From positions 1-53,936 of the forward strand of contig CASFXV010000010.1 of assembly GCA_949298795.1 (NCBI GenBank): DNA of 53,936 bases, given 5' to 3'. Below are positions 7,155 through 15,344 of the stretch, piece by piece. Positions within the stretch are counted from its first letter, which is position 1; each line of letters begins with the position of its first letter. The DNA is from an uncultured bacterium (GTDB taxonomy: Bacteria > Elusimicrobiota > Elusimicrobia > Elusimicrobiales > Elusimicrobiaceae). Under the pieces are notes generated by a model, which did no database searches, was not told the DNA's origin, and saw only the letters and a list, made by a program, of their open reading frames with translations. A program made the position numbers and the translations under genes.

Positions 7155-7767
7155 TTTCTTTCTCCGTTTCTACCGTATACCATGCGTTTTGCGCCGGGTC
7201 AAATCGTTCCAGCCCGCCGTCGTGAATACGAAAGAACAACCCCTCCAAATTTACTTTTCCCTCCTCAACGGCCTGCGCCACAAACGGAATTTGGCGTAAA
7301 TGGGACAGCTGGTCCAGCACGTTGTTTTTTACGGCCTCATCCACCGTGCTGCCGCGGTAGGAGGTATGGCTGCGCTCCAGCCAGGAGCGGATTTGGGGGG
7401 TAAGCTCCTCCAAGTGGCGCAGTTTTTGCACGGCGTTGCAATCGCTATGGCCTAAAATAACAATATTCTGCACTTTCAGCGCGTCCAGCGCAAAACGCAG
7501 GGAAGCAATCATGGATTCGTCCCGCTCGCACACTTGGTTTAGCATATTGCGGTGAATGCAAACATGCCCGTCGTGCGTATTAAAAATAGCCTCGGGGCAG
7601 ACGCGGCTGTCAAAACAACTGATAATCATGGAATGCGGGTTTTGTTTGGTGGCAACCTGCTCGGCGTGAATGGCGCAAAAGCCTTTGCGGGCCGGGTTGC
7701 CGTTAAAAAAATCCCGGTAACCGTTTAACAAACGGCGCATGCCTTCATTGGGAAGAGTATGTTTCAT
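7147..7767 (-). CDS. Beta-class carbonic anhydrase
   Basis: 206 residues from the ATG at 7767, where the family N-terminus (MKHTLPNEGMRRLLNGYRDF) begins. An ATG 14 codons upstream is less likely. Zinc ligands are clear: Cys and Asp in CFDSR, then His and Cys in GHSDC. These interconvert CO2 and bicarbonate. Cytoplasmic. The gene overlaps the downstream PTS EIIBC by 8 bp, an odd pairing. Bicarbonate supply for PEP-carboxylating PEPCK (pckA lies 2 kb away on the same strand) is a reasonable but unproven use. There is no Shine-Dalgarno sequence. TACAAT (7780-7775) ends 7 bp before the ATG and lies just after the terminator of the gene upstream, so this may be a leaderless message. Confidence 0.85.
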   Translation of the reverse strand: MKHTLPNEGMRRLLNGYRDFFNGNPARKGFCAIHAEQVATKQNPHSMIISCFDSRVCPEAIFNTHDGHVCIHRNMLNQVCERDESMIASLRFALDALKVQNIVILGHSDCNAVQKLRHLEELTPQIRSWLERSHTSYRGSTVDEAVKNNVLDQLSHLRQIPFVAQAVEEGKVNLEGLFFRIHDGGLERFDPAQNAWYTVETEKENA

Positions 7768-7810
7768 ATTGTATATTGTAACAATTTGCCGCAAGAAACA
7801 TTTAAACAAA

Positions 7811-7836
7811 TAAAAATCCCCCGGATATCCGGGGGG
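7811..7836 (-). terminator. Terminator of the secreted-protein gene at 7855-8601
   Basis: The perfect palindrome CCCCCGGATATCCGGGGG (7818-7835) is followed on the minus strand by ATTTTTA. It lies 19 bp past the stop codon. Confidence 0.85.
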
Positions 7837-7854
7837 TTAAATTAAAGCCCAAGC

Positions 7855-8601
7855 TTAATAGGCATTGTGTTTAACTAATAATTGCTGTGTTTTTTTAAGC
7901 CATTTTATTTTTTCGGGGTTTTTTTCAAACTTAAATTCATTGGACATCACATCACGCATATTCCAATGCGTGCCCAAGGCATAGGGGGTGCGGTAGCTAA
8001 GGCGGTCACGCTGAGAAGTATTAATGCCGCCGACGGATTTGGTAAGCAACAGTTCCACATAAGCATAGCCTTCGGCATCTTTGGCCTGGGTTACCGCATA
8101 CTGCAGCGTACGGTTGGAAACGGCTACCGTGGTATATTTGTTTAATAAATCCTTAGCAAAACCCATACGGGCGGGGTTGCCTTTGGCAAAAACCAATTTT
8201 TCAAGCAAATTATCCACGCCGTCATCTTCTTGGGAATGGTAATCAAAACGGCTGCAATGCAGGTAATAATAATCAAACAACTCACGGGCCTGGGAAATTT
8301 TACCATTGGCCACCAAATATTCCGGCAACAAAACCTGCGCACCGTTTACGTCAAAACGCATATGAATAAAATCAGCACCCAGCTCCGTACCGGCATAGCG
8401 TTTTAACGTATTTTCCACCAAGCGGTAATTGTCTTTCTCTACCGCTTCTTTAAAGCATTTTTCCGTTTTGCACACGGCTTGAAAAGCTCGTTTTACCGCA
8501 CGCGAAACGGCACCGTTAACAGACTTCGTTTGAACGCCGCTCTGCGCAAAAGCCAAACCGGAAAATACAAAAGGTAAACAAAAAATAAGCGCTTTTTTCA
8601 T
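7855..8601 (-). CDS. Secreted protein of unknown family
   Basis: 248 residues starting MKKALIFCLPFVFSGLAFAQ, a clear Sec signal peptide with an AFA-Q cleavage site. The ATG at 8601 is preferred over one six codons upstream because GGAGGA lies 8 bp before it. The mature protein is helical and charged, with a Cys pair near its start (CKTEKC) and one further Cys (YLHCSRF). The middle (MRFDVNGAQVLLPEYLVANG, then FDYYYL and NLLEKLVFAKGNPA) recalls degenerate ankyrin-like helical pairs, but I cannot assign a domain. It ends without an anchor, so it is probably periplasmic or released. It is monocistronic with its own terminator. Function unknown. Confidence 0.7.
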   Translation of the reverse strand: MKKALIFCLPFVFSGLAFAQSGVQTKSVNGAVSRAVKRAFQAVCKTEKCFKEAVEKDNYRLVENTLKRYAGTELGADFIHMRFDVNGAQVLLPEYLVANGKISQARELFDYYYLHCSRFDYHSQEDDGVDNLLEKLVFAKGNPARMGFAKDLLNKYTTVAVSNRTLQYAVTQAKDAEGYAYVELLLTKSVGGINTSQRDRLSYRTPYALGTHWNMRDVMSNEFKFEKNPEKIKWLKKTQQLLVKHNAY

Positions 8602-8755
8602 CCCGTTTCCTCCAAACAATAGTTCCTACATTATATTTAATATAGCGGTTTTTGACCGGGCTTCGCCAGGGCCATAAGGCCTATTTAAAACCGGCAAAAA
8701 GGCCTACGCCCCGTTATACGGGCCGTATTACCAAAACATATGTTTTAAAAAGCGC

Positions 8756-8783
8756 AAAAAACCCGCTTCCAAGAGCGGGTTTT
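8756..8783 (-). terminator. Terminator of the SWIB gene
   Basis: ACCCGCT and AGCGGGT pair around 8761-8780. The minus strand then runs into TTTTTTGCG. Confidence 0.85.
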
Positions 8784-8807
8784 CGTTTCAAATTTACTTC
8801 CAACTAC

Positions 8808-9065
8808 TTATTTGGACAAGTGTTTGGAAATGTATTTGCTCATATCAAACATGCTGATTTGTTTTTTGCCTTCAAAGATGGCGGCCAATTTGTCATCAGC
8901 GTTGATCATGCGTTTATTTTTGGCGTCCTGCAAGCCGTTCTTTTTAATATAGTCCCACATCTTTTTTACAACTTCGGTGCGGGGCAGAGCGGCGGAGCCT
9001 ACGATAACGGCCAATTCAGCGCTGGGGGTTAAAGGTGCCATAAATTTTGCATTTGCTTTTGCCAT
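8808..9065 (-). CDS. Single-domain SWIB/MDM2 protein
   Basis: 85 residues that are essentially one SWIB domain: ELAVIVGSAALPRTEVVKK, then MWDYIKKNGLQD and RMINADDKLAAIFEG, with a helical end. SWIB/MDM2 folds are best known from eukaryotic chromatin remodellers. In bacteria they occur as short stand-alone proteins or attached to topoisomerase in chlamydiae, with DNA-compaction roles proposed. AGGAG lies 10 bp upstream. The ~80-bp leader contains a small GTACGG/CCGTAC inverted repeat near 9088-9105. It is flanked by its own terminator and a hairpin after pckA, so it is an independent unit. The domain is confident; the job in this organism is unknown. Confidence 0.85.
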   Translation of the reverse strand: MAKANAKFMAPLTPSAELAVIVGSAALPRTEVVKKMWDYIKKNGLQDAKNKRMINADDKLAAIFEGKKQISMFDMSKYISKHLSK

Positions 9066-9140
9066 AGTGTTACTCTCCTGTTTCTTGGTACGGGGTACCG
9101 TACTGCTTTAATCTGTTTTATAAATTCTAGTATATTTAGA

Positions 9141-9174
9141 GCCCCTTTGTAAGGGATATTTCCCGCAAAGGGGC
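9141..9174 (-). terminator. Hairpin after pckA, probable terminator
   Basis: GCCCCTTTG (9141-9149) pairs with CAAAGGGGC (9166-9174), and GGGATA/TCCC pairs inside it. The following T tract is weak, so termination is inferred from position 22 bp after the pckA stop. Confidence 0.55.
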
Positions 9175-9195
9175 CCGGCTATTAAAAACTTTATT

Positions 9196-10827
9196 TTATT
9201 TGTGGGCTTCCGCCAACACTTTGGGAGCGGCGGCCAGCACTTCGGCGGAGCAGCCGTCCTCGTATTTTTTAAAGTTTTCAATGAAAGACTTGGCCAACGC
9301 CTGGTATTTTTCCATATAGGCGGCTTTATCGGCCCACAGGTTGGCCGGGTTCAAAATCTCGGAAGGAACGCCTTCGCACTCCGTCGGGATTTGGAAACCG
9401 AAAACCGGGTCCGTAATAAAATGCACTTTGGCCAGTTTGCCGTCCAAAGCGGCGTTGAGCAAAGCGCGCGTATATTTAATGCTGATGCGCTTGCCTACGC
9501 CGTAAGGGCCGCCCGTCCAGCCGGTGTTTACCAGCCAGCAGTCCACATTATGCTCTTTAATTTTCTTTTTCAACAGTTCCGCATACACGGACGGATGCAA
9601 CGGCATAAACGGACCGCCAAAGCAGGTGGAGAACGTGCTGGTGGGTTCTTTTACGCCTTTTTCCGTACCGGCCACTTTGGCGGTATAACCGCTGATAAAG
9701 TGGTAAAGGGCCTGGTCCGGGCTGAGTTTGGAAATAGGCGGCATTACGCCAAACGCGTCACACGTTAAGAAAATGATGTTTTTGGGATGGTCGGCCCGTT
9801 CGCTTTCCACCGCGTTGCTGATGAAGTTAAGCGGGTAGCAGGCGCGGGTGTTTTCGGTAAGGGAATCGTCATCCAAATCCAGCTTGCCGGTTTGCGGGTC
9901 AAACACTACGTTTTCCAACACGGTGCCAAAACGGTGGGTGGTGGAGTAGATTTGCGGTTCCGCTTCTTGGCTCAGTTTAATTACCTTGGCGTAGCAGCCG
10001 CCTTCAAAGTTAAAAACGCCTTCCGCGTCCCAGCCGTGTTCGTCGTCGCCGATTAAGCCGCGGGATACGTCCGCAGACAAAGTGGTTTTGCCCGTGCCGG
10101 ACAGACCAAAGAAAATGGCGCTGTCATTCTTAGAGCCCACATTGGCGGAGCAGTGCATGGTCATAATGCCTTTCTGCGGCAGCAGGTAGTTCATTACCGT
10201 AAACAAGGCTTTTTTGTTTTCACCGCCGTATTCACTGCCGATTACCAACACCATTTTCTTTTCAAAGTTAATCAAAATGGCGGTTTCAGAGGCGGTGCCG
10301 TCGGTAGCGGGGTCCACCTTCATTTTGGGCAGGCAGATGAGCGTAAATTCCGGCACAAAAGATTTCAATTCTTCTTTGGCCGGTTCAATAAACATATTTT
10401 TGATAAATAAGTTCGTCCAGGCGCATTCCGTAATGGCGCGCACTTTTAAGCGGGAAGCTTCGCTGGAGCCAACGTACGCGTCGCGCGCAAACAGCTCTTT
10501 ATCGGCTACATAAGCTTGTACTTTGGCGAAAATTTTCTCATAAAATTCCGGCTTAATGCCTTTGTTGCTTTTATTGTAAAAAAGTTTCCCCTCAATATCT
10601 TTCGTTTCCACGAAAAAGCGGTCATTGGGGCTGCGGCCGGTATGTTTGCCGGTGCTTACGCACAACGGCCCGCCGGCAACAATGTTGGCTTCCTGCCGTT
10701 CCACAGCTTCTTGGTACAAAGCCGGTGTGGAATAGTTCCAATACACGGTTTTGTTGGTTTTAATGCCGGCATTTTCCAAACCGTAATCCGGTTTAAAAAA
10801 ATCCGGCGTGGCGTTTTTTCTGTTCAT
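9196..10827 (-). CDS. pckA: ATP-dependent phosphoenolpyruvate carboxykinase
   Basis: 543 residues, the usual length. Recognisable segments in order are STGKHTGRSPNDRFFV (substrate loop), CSANVG, the P-loop-like kinase motif FGLSGTGKTTLSAD, DDEHGWD, and a C-terminal half with LVNTGWTGGPYGVGKR. It interconverts oxaloacetate plus ATP with PEP, CO2 and ADP in the cytoplasm. Fermentative gut bacteria often run it in the carboxylating, ATP-forming direction towards succinate. The opposite direction would supply PEP for the PTS. It follows an aminotransferase with only 1 bp between genes, and its AGAGGGA ribosome binding site lies inside that gene's last codons. The pair therefore links aspartate to PEP through oxaloacetate. 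Confidence 0.95.
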   Translation of the reverse strand: MNRKNATPDFFKPDYGLENAGIKTNKTVYWNYSTPALYQEAVERQEANIVAGGPLCVSTGKHTGRSPNDRFFVETKDIEGKLFYNKSNKGIKPEFYEKIFAKVQAYVADKELFARDAYVGSSEASRLKVRAITECAWTNLFIKNMFIEPAKEELKSFVPEFTLICLPKMKVDPATDGTASETAILINFEKKMVLVIGSEYGGENKKALFTVMNYLLPQKGIMTMHCSANVGSKNDSAIFFGLSGTGKTTLSADVSRGLIGDDEHGWDAEGVFNFEGGCYAKVIKLSQEAEPQIYSTTHRFGTVLENVVFDPQTGKLDLDDDSLTENTRACYPLNFISNAVESERADHPKNIIFLTCDAFGVMPPISKLSPDQALYHFISGYTAKVAGTEKGVKEPTSTFSTCFGGPFMPLHPSVYAELLKKKIKEHNVDCWLVNTGWTGGPYGVGKRISIKYTRALLNAALDGKLAKVHFITDPVFGFQIPTECEGVPSEILNPANLWADKAAYMEKYQALAKSFIENFKKYEDGCSAEVLAAAPKVLAEAHK

Positions 10828-10828
10828 G

Positions 10829-12037
10829 TTAATCCCTCTTTACTAATTTATCCCCGATTTTAATTTCGTTCGGAGCGGTCTTGTCCAACGCCCAGCGTAT
10901 GCGGCGGATTCCTTGCACCACGCTGGCGCGGTCCGCGCAGAAACTGATGCGCAGATGCCCTTCTAATCCAAAAGGTTTTCCGGGCACTACGGCCACAAGC
11001 GCTTTTTCCAGCAGATACTGGGCCAAGGCCTGAGAGTCCGCATTATAATAACTAAAATCTGCAAAAGAATAAAAAGTGCCTTGCGGTTTAACCACTTTTA
11101 CGTGCGGGATAGCCGCCAGCTCCGCCAACAGGGCGTTGCGGTTTTCTTCCAGCACGGCGCACATATCGCGCACGCAGTCTTGGCTGGCGGTTAAGGCTGC
11201 CGCCGCGGCCGCTTCGGACAAATCACTGTTGCAGGACGTGCTTTGCGCCTGCATTTTGCCCATGGCTTTAATTAATTCTTTATTGGCGCACACCGCCCAG
11301 CCTATTCTCAGCCCCGTTAAGCCGTAAAGCTTGGAAACCCCGTTAATAATCACCAGGTTTTCCCCTTTTTGCGCGTACGCGCAGGGGTTAGGCACTTGGG
11401 CGCCGTCAAACACCAGCTGGTGGTAAATATCGTCCATCACCAGGAAAATATTTTCCCGCTCGGCAAATTGCACCATTTCCCGCACAAAATCTTCCGGAAA
11501 AATTTGGCCGGAAGGGTTGCACGGGCTGTTGATGATAATGGCTTTGGTTTTAGGGGTAACGGCCGCTTTCATTTCCTGTGCGGTTACGCTAAGCCCTTGC
11601 TGAGGAGTAACGACAACTGGCTTTCCCCCCGCCAAGCGCACCATTTCCGGGTAGCTTACCCAGTACGGGGCCGGGAAAATCACTTCGTCCCCGGGGTCCA
11701 CCGCCGCCAGCAGAAAGTTAAACAAAGCCTGTTTGGCCCCGCCGCAAATAATCACGTCCGCCATTTCATACTGGCGGCCGTAATGCGCAAACGTGTAAGA
11801 AAGCACCGCTTTTTTAAGTTCCGGCGTACCTGTAGACGGGGAATATTTTATCTTGCGGGAAGCGGCCTTGGCTTCTATGGCTTTTACCGCCGCTTCCGGG
11901 GCGGGATAAGTAGGTTCCCCCCCGCCTAAATGAATCAGCGGTTCCCCCGCGGCTTTTAACGCGCGGGCCTGCGCGTTTATTTTTAAAGTAGGGGAATCCC
12001 CTATCAGTGAAGCTAGTTTACTTAATTGCAAAGTCAT
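10829..12037 (-). CDS. Class I aminotransferase (aspartate aminotransferase-like)
   Basis: 402 residues of fold-type I PLP enzyme. Visible landmarks are LGGGEPTYPAPEAA near the N-terminus, NSPCNPSGQ (Asn for PLP), MDDIYHQLVF (Asp and Tyr for the cofactor), INGVSKLYGLTGLRIGW with the Schiff-base lysine, and the C-terminal LRISFC with the carboxylate-binding Arg. Subgroup I-beta/gamma aspartate aminotransferases look like this, but other acceptors are possible. Transfer from aspartate would give oxaloacetate for the PEPCK encoded directly behind it. The ATG at 12037 has GAGGG upstream. It is the first gene of a two-gene operon. Confidence 0.88.
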   Translation of the reverse strand: MTLQLSKLASLIGDSPTLKINAQARALKAAGEPLIHLGGGEPTYPAPEAAVKAIEAKAASRKIKYSPSTGTPELKKAVLSYTFAHYGRQYEMADVIICGGAKQALFNFLLAAVDPGDEVIFPAPYWVSYPEMVRLAGGKPVVVTPQQGLSVTAQEMKAAVTPKTKAIIINSPCNPSGQIFPEDFVREMVQFAERENIFLVMDDIYHQLVFDGAQVPNPCAYAQKGENLVIINGVSKLYGLTGLRIGWAVCANKELIKAMGKMQAQSTSCNSDLSEAAAAAALTASQDCVRDMCAVLEENRNALLAELAAIPHVKVVKPQGTFYSFADFSYYNADSQALAQYLLEKALVAVVPGKPFGLEGHLRISFCADRASVVQGIRRIRWALDKTAPNEIKIGDKLVKRD

Positions 12038-12094
12038 ATTTACCCTCTACGCTTATTCTATCATTAATTGAGCGGGAAAAACCCATAAAAAACA

Positions 12095-12934
12095 TTAACC
12101 GGCTTTTTGGGGCAAGGCTTCCAGCTTTTTAATAAGCGGTTCCAGGGCGTCTTCCCGTATACACTCCACGCGGCCTTCGTCGCACGCGGCGGCACGCACC
12201 GGGTCCAGCGGCAGGCGGACGGCAGTATCTATCCCAAACGCTTGGGGCACTTCCTGCGCGCGGGACGGGCCGAACAAATCAATTTGTTTGCCGCAGTCCG
12301 GGCATTTTAAATAGCTCATATTTTCCACAAACCCCAAAACGGGCACGTTCATCATCTGCGCCATTTTGACGGCTTTGGAAACAATCATTTTCACCAAATC
12401 CTGCGGGGTGGCCACTACCACAATGCCGCTAAGCGGCAGGCTTTGAAACACCGTTAAAGTAACGTCCCCCGTGCCCGGAGGCATATCTATAAACAGATAC
12501 TCTTCGTCCGCCCAAATAACGTCTTTCCAAAACTGGGTCACCGTGCCGGTAATCAACGCGCCGCGCCAGATAACAGGGTCCGTTTCTTTGTCCAAAAGCA
12601 GGTTTAAAGACATAATGTCTATCCCGCTGTCTGACGTAACGGGATAAATGCCGTTTTGGTCCCCCTCTGCCGGGCCTTTTACCCCAAAAAGTTTGGGGAT
12701 AGACGGGCCGGTAATGTCCGCGTCCAGCACGCCCACGCTGTGCCCGCGGCGTTTCATTTCACTGGCAAGCAGTGCGGTAACAAAACTTTTGCCCACGCCC
12801 CCTTTGCCGCTCATCACGCCAATCACGCGTTTAATGCGGCTCATGGGGTGCGGCGCCACGCGGAAACTTTCGGGCTTTCGGTCCGCGCAGTTTTGGCTGC
12901 AGGAAGCGCAGTCATGGTTGCAACTTTCGCTCAT
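12095..12934 (-). CDS. mrp: Mrp/NBP35-type iron-sulfur carrier ATPase
   Basis: 279 residues. An N-terminal cysteine cluster (CNHDCASCSQNC) is followed by the deviant Walker A GVMSGKGGVGKSF near residue 40, then DADITGPSIPKLFG, DMPPGTGDVTLT and, near the C-terminus, the CPDC pair that bridges a [4Fe-4S] cluster at the dimer interface. Mrp proteins assemble or carry Fe-S clusters to apoproteins. The extra N-terminal cysteines resemble NBP35 and archaeal or clostridial Mrp. It is the last gene of a four-gene minus-strand operon, 12 bp behind the GDYXXLXY gene, with AAGGAG before its ATG. The other three genes are envelope proteins, so the association is unexplained. Confidence 0.9.
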   Translation of the reverse strand: MSESCNHDCASCSQNCADRKPESFRVAPHPMSRIKRVIGVMSGKGGVGKSFVTALLASEMKRRGHSVGVLDADITGPSIPKLFGVKGPAEGDQNGIYPVTSDSGIDIMSLNLLLDKETDPVIWRGALITGTVTQFWKDVIWADEEYLFIDMPPGTGDVTLTVFQSLPLSGIVVVATPQDLVKMIVSKAVKMAQMMNVPVLGFVENMSYLKCPDCGKQIDLFGPSRAQEVPQAFGIDTAVRLPLDPVRAAACDEGRVECIREDALEPLIKKLEALPQKAG

Positions 12935-12946
12935 GATAAAAACTCC

Positions 12947-13399
12947 TTATAATTCGTTAAATTGTTCGTCCGTCAATGCGGCAACAGCCAGCCGCCCGCC
13001 GGGAAGCACTTTCATTTTGGCGTAAGAGGCGTTCTCATACGTTTTCCCGGTTCCCTCTTCAAAATAAAACTGGTGGGGCACGTTAAAACGCATTCCGTTA
13101 AAATGCAAAGTAAGCGTTTTGGCGGCAGGAATTTCATTTACGCCCGCCACGCCGCGCTCATCTATAAACAAAATTAAGTCTTTGCTGCCATGCCCCGGCT
13201 TAAAATCCGCACGGGCGGCGTTCTCAAAATTAAAAGACAGTTCCATATAATCCCCGCTGAGCAAAGCGCGCGGATCCACCGGCACTATTTTAAAATACAC
13301 GCTGGGGGCTCGGCAGATGTCCCGCTGGGTTTTTACAATCAACCCACCAAAGGCCACACACAGCAAAACACAATAAATAAGCACTCCTTTATTTCGCAT
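12947..13399 (-). CDS. GDYXXLXY-family membrane-anchored protein
   Basis: 150 residues. One N-terminal membrane helix (residues ~5-20) is followed by a domain bearing the name motif near residue 48, LLSGDYMELSF (the last position of the motif is Phe rather than Tyr). It then continues as a beta-rich extracytoplasmic domain. The family has no assigned function but recurs beside DUF2157 and DUF4401 membrane proteins, exactly as here. Its start overlaps the DUF4401 stop by 11 bp, indicating coupled translation. It may form a membrane complex with its two upstream neighbours (inference from conserved order and overlap). Confidence 0.85.
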   Translation of the reverse strand: MRNKGVLIYCVLLCVAFGGLIVKTQRDICRAPSVYFKIVPVDPRALLSGDYMELSFNFENAARADFKPGHGSKDLILFIDERGVAGVNEIPAAKTLTLHFNGMRFNVPHQFYFEEGTGKTYENASYAKMKVLPGGRLAVAALTDEQFNEL

Positions 13400-14363
13400 A
13401 CGCGCTCCTGGCCCATAACATCAGCAAACCGGGGCCGATTAAAAATAGGGATTTGTAGGTTAAAGAAATGTCCAAAGAAAAATAAAACACCACAAGCCCC
13501 CCTGCAAGCCCCGCTATGCAAACCCACTCCAATACATTTTCCCGCAAGCGGTGCCCCAAATACATCCCGGCCAAAGCCAGCACACTGGGCCAATTAAGTA
13601 CCAGCGCGCAAACCGCCCCCGCCGCTACCCCCAACCAACGCTGTTTTTTACCGCACAAAGCTTTATATAAGTATCCCCCCGCCAATACCACAAGCACTAT
13701 GTTTACCCCATTTAACAGGCCCTCCTGCCAATGGGCAAAAGCGTCCATTCCGCCCACCCAAGCACAACCCCACAACAGGGCATACGCCAGCAGATAAAAG
13801 GAAAACAAACGTTTAATAAATATTCCCGCAGCCGCCGCAAACAACCCCAGGCCAATCAGTCCGCAGGCGGTTATCCCTAGGTCTCCACCGTCAATTAATT
13901 TATAACAGCACAGGCTGACAGCCAAGGCACACCAAAAAAACCGGTTGAAAAAAGAACGAAACAGCGGATAAGACACGCCGGCCAGCACCGTTATCCCCAA
14001 CCACAGATATTTATATCTTAACCAACTCTCCAGCTCCAGCCCTATCAGGATTTGCCCGCCTAACGCAAGCAAACCGCCCAGCTGGCGCAAAAATAAGCCT
14101 CTGCCGCTGCCGTCATCGCGCCAGCGGTGAAGCAAAATCCACCCCGCAACTAAAAATATCACGCCGCGCGGCCAAGAATGTGTAAAAAAGAGGTGCAAGC
14201 TGCTTGCGCTTATCAGTAAAACGGCCCCGCACAAAGCACCTACAAACAAAAGGGCTCTAAGCAAAAAAGAAAGTTCCGGCGTTTGTTGCTTTTCCTGCAA
14301 AAAAGCCTTGGCCTGCGGGCGCAGAGAAGCCTGCACTTGTTGTAATATCCGTGCACTATTCAT
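13389..14363 (-). CDS. DUF4401-like multi-pass membrane protein
   Basis: 324 residues, nearly all hydrophobic, with about eight to ten membrane segments. A short cytoplasmic N-terminus (RILQQVQASLRPQ) precedes the first. DUF4401 proteins are found next to DUF2157 proteins, and both neighbours match that pattern. The start overlaps the DUF2157 stop by 8 bp. No motif suggests transport or catalysis. Function unknown; an integral membrane scaffold or sensor is as likely as a transporter. Confidence 0.78.
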   Translation of the reverse strand: MNSARILQQVQASLRPQAKAFLQEKQQTPELSFLLRALLFVGALCGAVLLISASSLHLFFTHSWPRGVIFLVAGWILLHRWRDDGSGRGLFLRQLGGLLALGGQILIGLELESWLRYKYLWLGITVLAGVSYPLFRSFFNRFFWCALAVSLCCYKLIDGGDLGITACGLIGLGLFAAAAGIFIKRLFSFYLLAYALLWGCAWVGGMDAFAHWQEGLLNGVNIVLVVLAGGYLYKALCGKKQRWLGVAAGAVCALVLNWPSVLALAGMYLGHRLRENVLEWVCIAGLAGGLVVFYFSLDISLTYKSLFLIGPGLLMLWARSAYAK

Positions 14364-15267
14364 TGTTTTTATCCTCCCGCATACGCGGCCAAGCCCACGC
14401 CACTGCCCCGCTGGCTAAAGCAAAAAAAGCAGTGCTAATCCAAAAACACAAGAATACCCCGTCCAATGTAATCACCCATAGACTGCCAAGGCCCGCCAAC
14501 ATAAAAGCGTTCCAAGCCCAAAGCACAATGTCTTTTTTGTACCAGGCATACAGCAAAGCCGCCGCAGCAAATACCAGGGCAAAAATAAAAAAAGTCCACT
14601 CTTTAACAGAATACACTCTTTCAATCAAAGCAAAATACAAATTAAACATACTAAACGGAACCCATAAAAACCGGCAGAAAACACGCCCGTTCTGGCGCAC
14701 AAATACTTCCGCCAGCACCCACGCCGCTATAAACAACCCGTTAACCCCATACCACAGCGGCCAGCTGGGGGCAAACCAAGAAAAATTTTTACTTATCCAA
14801 TACACGGCCCCTACATAAACCGTCATCAGCCAAAACCATTTATTACGAAGCAAAACCGCCAATGGCACCAATAACAAACACCACGGCCCAAACAGCTGGT
14901 AAACAAACGCCCCCGTTTGGTACACCTGCCCAAACACGGCTAAAAACACCCCTATAAAAACCCCCGCGCCAAAACCAAACGCCTGGCCGGCGGCGTTTTG
15001 CACGCCTTTATACCATGCGCCTAAGCCGCACGCTAAAAGGCCCGCCAAAGGCAAGGCCAGTTTAAGCACTTGGCCCAAATGCTGCCAGTTGGCGGCAAAA
15101 AAGCAAATCACGCCCGCCAGCACAAAGCCTGCACCCGCCAGCAATAAGCGGGCAGAAAACCAAGCCCGCTCGTTTAATGGGTAAAGTCCGCCCAGCAGGC
15201 GCTCGTAAGCAGGCAAAGTTAAAAATTTATTTTGTAAAAGTCCGTCCAACACGCGTTTTGTATTCAT
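14356..15267 (-). CDS. DUF2157-like multi-pass membrane protein
   Basis: 303 residues. It starts with a soluble segment (RVLDGLLQNKFLTLPAYERL) and is followed by about eight hydrophobic helices, including the DUF2157 core around LAGAGFVLAGVICFFAANW. It is the first gene of the operon DUF2157-DUF4401-GDYXXLXY-mrp. A TATAAT box (15279-15274 on the minus strand) ends 6 bp before the ATG and there is no Shine-Dalgarno sequence, so this operon is a strong leaderless candidate. It is divergent from the first alpha/beta hydrolase. Family function is not established. Confidence 0.8.
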   Translation of the reverse strand: MNTKRVLDGLLQNKFLTLPAYERLLGGLYPLNERAWFSARLLLAGAGFVLAGVICFFAANWQHLGQVLKLALPLAGLLACGLGAWYKGVQNAAGQAFGFGAGVFIGVFLAVFGQVYQTGAFVYQLFGPWCLLLVPLAVLLRNKWFWLMTVYVGAVYWISKNFSWFAPSWPLWYGVNGLFIAAWVLAEVFVRQNGRVFCRFLWVPFSMFNLYFALIERVYSVKEWTFFIFALVFAAAALLYAWYKKDIVLWAWNAFMLAGLGSLWVITLDGVFLCFWISTAFFALASGAVAWAWPRMREDKNNE

Positions 15268-15344
15268 ATTTTGATTATACTAAATTAGCCCTTCCCCGCC
15301 AGACGTTTAAAACTGGTATAATATGTATATTAAAGGTGTTTCAA

